The notes under the pieces are model-generated. The model ran no database searches. It had not been told where the DNA came from and saw only the letters and a list, made by a program, of their open reading frames with translations. From Algoriphagus locisalis (GTDB lineage: Bacteria > Bacteroidota > Bacteroidia > Cytophagales > Cyclobacteriaceae), in assembly GCF_900116615.1 (NCBI RefSeq), contig NZ_FPBF01000005.1:193552-257551 (forward strand): DNA of 64,000 nt, read 5' to 3'. Made by a program: the position numbers and the translations under genes. Below are positions 60,294 to 64,000 of this stretch, one piece after another (the first letter of the stretch is position 1; each line of letters opens with the position of its first letter).

Positions 60294-61901
60294 ATGAAGA
60301 AAACACTACTCAGTTGGTTGTTGATGGGAGGGATGGGACTTTCGGGCGCTGCATTTGCGCAGTCCGATTACTCCACGATCAGTCAGCTCAATCAGCGTTT
60401 GCAAAGCGTAGCATCCAATGCTTCCGCCACGCTCACCTCACTCACCAAAACAGAAGGTGGCAAAGATATTTGGGTGCTGAAAGTCGGCACCGGTGAACCT
60501 GATCAAAAACCTGCTATCGCAGTAGTGGGAGGAGTGGAAGGCTACGAAGTTTTGAGTGTTGAATTAGCAGTTCAATTTGCTGAAAAGCTGGTTGCTGATC
60601 ACTCAGATGCACTTGAGGCTACCACGTTTTACATTTTCCCAAACCTATCTCCTGATGCTTACGAGCAGTATTTTGCTTCCTTGAAATACGAGAGGAGAGG
60701 GAATGCGGTATCCATTGATCACGATCGAGATGGAATACCAGGAGGTAGCGGTTACTCAGACTTGAATGGAGATGGTGTGATTACCATGATGCGAGTTGAA
60801 GATCCTATGGGAGACTATATCCTTTCAAAAGAAGACGAGCGCGTGCTTGTGAAAGCCGATAAATCTAAAGGAGAAGCAGGTAAATATTTGCTATATAAAG
60901 AATCCAAAGACGATGATAAGGATGGAGAGTTTGCTGAAGATCTAAAAGAAGGGATTGCCTTCAACAAGTCTCTGACGTACAAGTTTCCGGTTTTTGAGCC
61001 TTTGGCAGGCGATATGCCTGTGACCCAGAAGGAGTCAAGAGCAATGCTGGATTACCTGTTTGACCAGTGGAATATTTTCGCTTTTGTGACTTTTTCTCCA
61101 GCTAACAACTTGTCTGCGCCATTGAAGTACAACGCCGGAAATGCAAGCAAACGGGTGGTAACTTCCATTTTGGAGAAAGACCACGCGATCAATGCAATGG
61201 TTTCGGATATCTACAAGGAAACGGTGACGCAGAAAGCTTACCAGCAGGACAATCAAGGAACTGATGGGGATTTCTTTCAGTGGGCCTATTTTCATTTTGC
61301 AAGATTAAGCTTCAGTACGCCTGGTTACTGGACTCCGGAATACAAGGATTCTACAGGAAAAGGGAAGTCAAATGCTGAGGCTAATTATTTGGCTTGGGCG
61401 GATTCTCTGGAAATGAATGATGTTTTTGTCTCTTGGACAGAAGTGGAGCACCCTGATTTTCCAGGTAAAAAAGTTGAAGTTGGAGGAGTTAAGCCGTTTG
61501 TGATGACAACTCCTGCTTTTGATAAAGTAGATGAGATTGCTGCGCAACATACCGAGTTTATTCTCAAGCTGGCGGAGATGCAGCCAAAACTGGAAATCCA
61601 CAACGTAAAAACCGAATCACTAGGAAATGGCTTGACCCGGGTGACCATGGATTTGTTTAATAATTCTGCTATTCCTACCCACTCAGAAATGGGTGAGCGT
61701 TCCCGGTGGCTTCGCAAAATCAGGATCGATTTGGATGCAAAAGAGGAAGATATCGTAGCGGGAAACAAAATCGAACTCATGGACTCTATCGGCGCCTATG
61801 AGAAAGCTAGTTTCAGTTGGATTATTCGTGGTTCAGGAAATGTGACTGTAAAGGCTGGCGCTTCTCATGCCGGATTCACTTCTACAACCGTAAAACTTTA
61901 A
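60294..61901 (+). CDS. M14 carboxypeptidase-like protein, predicted inactive (pseudoenzyme)
   Basis: 535 residues with a signal peptide ending AAFAQ. The M14 fold is recognised by alignment with the adjacent gene, including GGSGYSDLNGDGVITMMRVE. The active site is lost: the HxxE zinc motif is Glu82-x-x-Glu85 (GGVEGYEVLS), the third zinc ligand is Ser268 (AFVTFSPANN), and the catalytic glutamate position is Pro343 (SFSTPGYW). Calcium-binding-like loops such as DHDRDGIPGG (142-151) and DDDKDGEF (206-213) remain. The fold is kept and the C-terminal beta domain is complete, so it is probably a binding protein. The active paralogue lies 3 bp downstream. Confidence 0.85.
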   Translation: MKKTLLSWLLMGGMGLSGAAFAQSDYSTISQLNQRLQSVASNASATLTSLTKTEGGKDIWVLKVGTGEPDQKPAIAVVGGVEGYEVLSVELAVQFAEKLVADHSDALEATTFYIFPNLSPDAYEQYFASLKYERRGNAVSIDHDRDGIPGGSGYSDLNGDGVITMMRVEDPMGDYILSKEDERVLVKADKSKGEAGKYLLYKESKDDDKDGEFAEDLKEGIAFNKSLTYKFPVFEPLAGDMPVTQKESRAMLDYLFDQWNIFAFVTFSPANNLSAPLKYNAGNASKRVVTSILEKDHAINAMVSDIYKETVTQKAYQQDNQGTDGDFFQWAYFHFARLSFSTPGYWTPEYKDSTGKGKSNAEANYLAWADSLEMNDVFVSWTEVEHPDFPGKKVEVGGVKPFVMTTPAFDKVDEIAAQHTEFILKLAEMQPKLEIHNVKTESLGNGLTRVTMDLFNNSAIPTHSEMGERSRWLRKIRIDLDAKEEDIVAGNKIELMDSIGAYEKASFSWIIRGSGNVTVKAGASHAGFTSTTVKL

Positions 61902-61904
61902 GCC

Positions 61905-63641
61905 ATGCAAAAGATAAAAACAACAAAATTGATCTTCGCTTTGGCTTTGGGAGCACTTAGCCTAGGAAGTTATAAAGCAGATGCTCAGGAGAAATTTTTT
62001 AGAGCAGTCGGCACACCACACAATCCAAAAGTAGATATAGCCTTCAATCGCTATTATACTTATGAAGGTTTGGTGGATAATATGAAAAAGATTGCGGCAG
62101 CGCATCCAAACATCGCTAAGCTGGAATCTATCGGAAAATCTTACGAGGGACGCGACATGTGGACCTTGACGATTACGGATTTTTCTACAGGTAAGGATAC
62201 GGATAAACCAGGAATGTGGATTGATGGTAATATTCACTCCAATGAGATCCAGGGTGGTGAATTCTCCCTTTATGGAGCTTGGTACCTGACCGAAATGTTT
62301 GCTGATAATGAATTTATTCAGCAATTATTGAAGGATAAGGTGTTTTACATCACGCCGACCATCAATCCCGATGCGAGAAATGATTTCTTTCTGGAGCCAA
62401 ATACTGCCAATTCTCCACGCTCAGGGATGATGATTCTTGACAACGATGGTGATGGAGTAGCCGGAGAGGACGGGATGGATGATCTGGATGGGGATGGTCA
62501 TATCACCATGATGATCAGAAAATCACCTACAGGGCGCTACATCAAAGATCCTCAGGATCCGCGCAAGCTGATAATGGTGGGAGCAGATAAAATGGGTGAA
62601 TATGAAATGCTCGGACAGGAAGGTACAGATGGAGATGGCGATGGTCGTGTGAATGACGATGGAGTTGGGTATTACGATCCAAACCGTGACTGGGGCTGGA
62701 ACTGGCAACCGGATTATATCCAAAGAGGGGCATTGAGATATCCATTTACGCTACCGGAAAACCGCTCTATCATGGAGTTTGTGAAAAAGCACCCGAATAT
62801 AGCTGGAGCTCAAAGTTTCCACAACTCAGGAGGCATGATCCTGAGAGGACCAGGTGCAGAAGAGGATGTGAGTACCTACAATCGAAATGATATCCGAATC
62901 TACGATGCCTTGGGTCAAAAAGGCCAGGAAATGATACCAGGATATAGATACCTGACTGTTTATAAGGATTTATATTCTGTTTTTGGAGGGGAATTAGATT
63001 GGTTTTATGGTGTGCGCGGGATTTTCACCTTTTCAAATGAGCTGATGGTTCCATACTTGTATTTCCATAAACAAGGCGGCGGGCAAAATGAAATGTTCGA
63101 GGTAGATGAGTTTTTGACGATGGGAGATGCCTTTGTGAATTGGCATGAGTATGAGCATCCGCAGTTTGGAACAGTTGAGATCGGAGGATTCAAAAAGAAT
63201 TTTGGTCGTGCTCATCCGGGATTCTTATTGGAGCAGGACGCTCACCGGAATATTGCATTCACGATTTACCATGCTTACCACACGCCAAAACTTTCTGTAA
63301 TGGATGTGAAGGAAGAAGATCTTGGTGGAGGTCTGAAAGCGATCACTGCAACTATCTTTAATGAGCGTCTGATGCCAACACACGCCAGCCAGGATCTTAA
63401 ATACAAGATTGAAAGACCTGATTACGTCACTCTTTCCGGAGCCAAAGTTGTTGCGGGATTTGTGGTGGAAGATGAGGATTTCAACAAGTTGACAGAGCAA
63501 AAAAATAATCCTGAGAAAATCTTGGTTGAAAATGTGCCGGGAATGACTGGAGTAAAAGTGAAGTGGATTGTGTCCTCTGGGTCCAATTATTCCATTACAG
63601 TCGATTCTGCCAAAGGCGGAAAGGCGAGTTGGAAGAAGTAA
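61905..63641 (+). CDS. M14 family zinc carboxypeptidase
   Basis: 578 residues with a signal peptide ending near KADAQ. All catalytic residues are present: zinc ligands His111 and Glu114 (GNIHSNEIQGGE), third ligand His306 (AQSFHNSGG), and catalytic Glu379 (FSNELMVPY). Insertions rich in Asp and Gly (DNDGDGVAGEDG, 179-190, DGDGDGRVNDDG) are EF-hand/dockerin-like calcium sites. A C-terminal beta domain (about 440-578) follows. It is exported and probably trims peptides. It lies 3 bp after its inactive paralogue and is followed by a strong terminator. Confidence 0.93.
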   Translation: MQKIKTTKLIFALALGALSLGSYKADAQEKFFRAVGTPHNPKVDIAFNRYYTYEGLVDNMKKIAAAHPNIAKLESIGKSYEGRDMWTLTITDFSTGKDTDKPGMWIDGNIHSNEIQGGEFSLYGAWYLTEMFADNEFIQQLLKDKVFYITPTINPDARNDFFLEPNTANSPRSGMMILDNDGDGVAGEDGMDDLDGDGHITMMIRKSPTGRYIKDPQDPRKLIMVGADKMGEYEMLGQEGTDGDGDGRVNDDGVGYYDPNRDWGWNWQPDYIQRGALRYPFTLPENRSIMEFVKKHPNIAGAQSFHNSGGMILRGPGAEEDVSTYNRNDIRIYDALGQKGQEMIPGYRYLTVYKDLYSVFGGELDWFYGVRGIFTFSNELMVPYLYFHKQGGGQNEMFEVDEFLTMGDAFVNWHEYEHPQFGTVEIGGFKKNFGRAHPGFLLEQDAHRNIAFTIYHAYHTPKLSVMDVKEEDLGGGLKAITATIFNERLMPTHASQDLKYKIERPDYVTLSGAKVVAGFVVEDEDFNKLTEQKNNPEKILVENVPGMTGVKVKWIVSSGSNYSITVDSAKGGKASWKK

Positions 63642-63663
63642 AATTTTACTTATAACGAATCCT

Positions 63664-63694
63664 AAAGCCGGCTCCTTCGGGAGTCGGTTTTTTT
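63664..63694 (+). terminator. Terminator after the M14 gene pair
   Basis: AAAGCCGGCTCC (63664-63675) pairs with GGAGTCGGTTTT (63680-63691) through a TTCG tetraloop, allowing G-T pairs, followed by a T-run. It lies 22 bp after the second peptidase stop. Confidence 0.9.
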
Positions 63695-63775
63695 GGTGGT
63701 CAGGCTTTTGGAAAATCTTAAGGAAACGAAATCTTCGAGAATGGGTATAAATACTTAGAGCCAAAACTAATAGCC

Positions 63776-64000
63776 ATGGCAAAGAACAGCAGACCCAGTA
63801 TAAAAAATGAAGAGCAATATGAAGCCCTTCGTGACAAAGGAATGAGTCAGGAAAAGGCTGCCCGAATCGCCAATACCGAAGACTCAGGAAAAAAGGGAGG
63901 AAAGGCCAAGCCCTATGAGGAGCGGACAAAAGATGAACTTTACGAACAGGCCAAATTCGTAGGCATCGAAGGAAGAAGTAAAATGACCAAGAAGGAATTG
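63776..64000 (+). CDS. DUF7218/Rho-N-like small protein, cut by window end
   Basis: 75 residues are visible from the ATG at 63776. The start AKNSRPSIKNEEQYEALRDK, then GMSQEKAARIAN and GKKGGKAKPYEERTKDELYE, followed by AKFVGIEGRSKMTKKEL, resembles DUF7218 proteins, whose C-terminal part is a Rho termination factor N-terminal-like motif with a helix-extension-helix fold. Function is unknown. The end of the gene lies outside the window. Confidence 0.75.
   Translation, partial: MAKNSRPSIKNEEQYEALRDKGMSQEKAARIANTEDSGKKGGKAKPYEERTKDELYEQAKFVGIEGRSKMTKKEL

Overview
The window looks like chromosomal DNA of a Bacteroidota bacterium, most likely Cytophagales/Cyclobacteriaceae (an Algoriphagus-like genus is my inference, not shown directly). 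The grounds are: a complete type IX secretion/gliding core block (PorP-like, gldK, gldL, gldM, gldN) plus a PorW/SprE-like lipoprotein; an F-type ATPase operon that carries a, c, b, delta, alpha and gamma but not beta and epsilon; the nusB-ytxH-DUF1573-yajC-ybbR-coaE gene order; a NusB with a long N-terminal extension; lipoproteins with SpII signals; leucine dehydrogenase; and promoter boxes of the Bacteroidota TAnnTTTG type. Most of the window is ordinary housekeeping chromosome. The accessory part is at about 43.3-49.2 kb, with smaller patches at 3.3-4.5 kb and 56.1-56.9 kb.

Layout. 1-5.5 kb: start of a chromate transporter, a 2OG-Fe(II) oxygenase, a lipoprotein, serS with a structured element and terminator, a DUF3037/HipA-like kinase pair, and a bestrophin channel. 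5.6-9.7 kb (minus): nusB to coaE operon. 9.8-13.3 kb: leucine dehydrogenase, an ABC half-transporter with an aspartate at the catalytic glutamate position, and a small coiled-coil protein. 13.3-21.3 kb (minus): two periplasmic parvulin-type foldases, a complete partner-switching set (SpoIIE-type phosphatase, STAS protein, RsbW-like kinase), a DciA-like DUF721 protein and hemW. 21.3-30.7 kb (plus): a BamA/TamA-like protein, DUF4271 protein, hemD, then porP-gldK-gldL-gldM-gldN. 30.7-37.5 kb (minus): uvrC, a class A penicillin-binding protein and porW/sprE. 37.6-43.4 kb (plus): ATP synthase operon, with hairpins after atpE and after atpA. 43.7-48.2 kb: a GH76-like glycosidase and a type I sulfatase, then a DUF4143 ATPase in opposite orientation. 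48.2-48.8 kb: three direct repeats at exactly 33 bp, the decayed C-terminal end of a second sulfatase, and a cluster of GC-rich hairpins. 49.2-60.1 kb: mixed metabolic genes (SGNH hydrolase, UbiA-like membrane protein, acyl-CoA dehydrogenase, ceramidase, purM, vapBC, hemH, antiporter plus universal stress protein). 60.3-63.7 kb: two adjacent M14 carboxypeptidase-family genes, the first of which has lost its catalytic residues. The window ends inside a small Rho-N-like protein gene.

Working together: GldKLMN, PorP and PorW form much of the motor and outer-membrane part of type IX secretion. HemD, HemW and HemH serve tetrapyrrole/haem synthesis. YajC, the PPIases, the BamA-like protein and PBP1A serve envelope biogenesis. 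The glycosidase and sulfatase could act together on a sulfated polysaccharide or glycoprotein. No CRISPR array, complete insertion sequence, rRNA or tRNA gene was recognised. The most unusual items are the pseudoenzyme/enzyme M14 pair, the sulfatase remnant next to the 33-bp repeat array, a leader sequence shared by two unlinked genes, and the partner-switching set with no sigma factor beside it.
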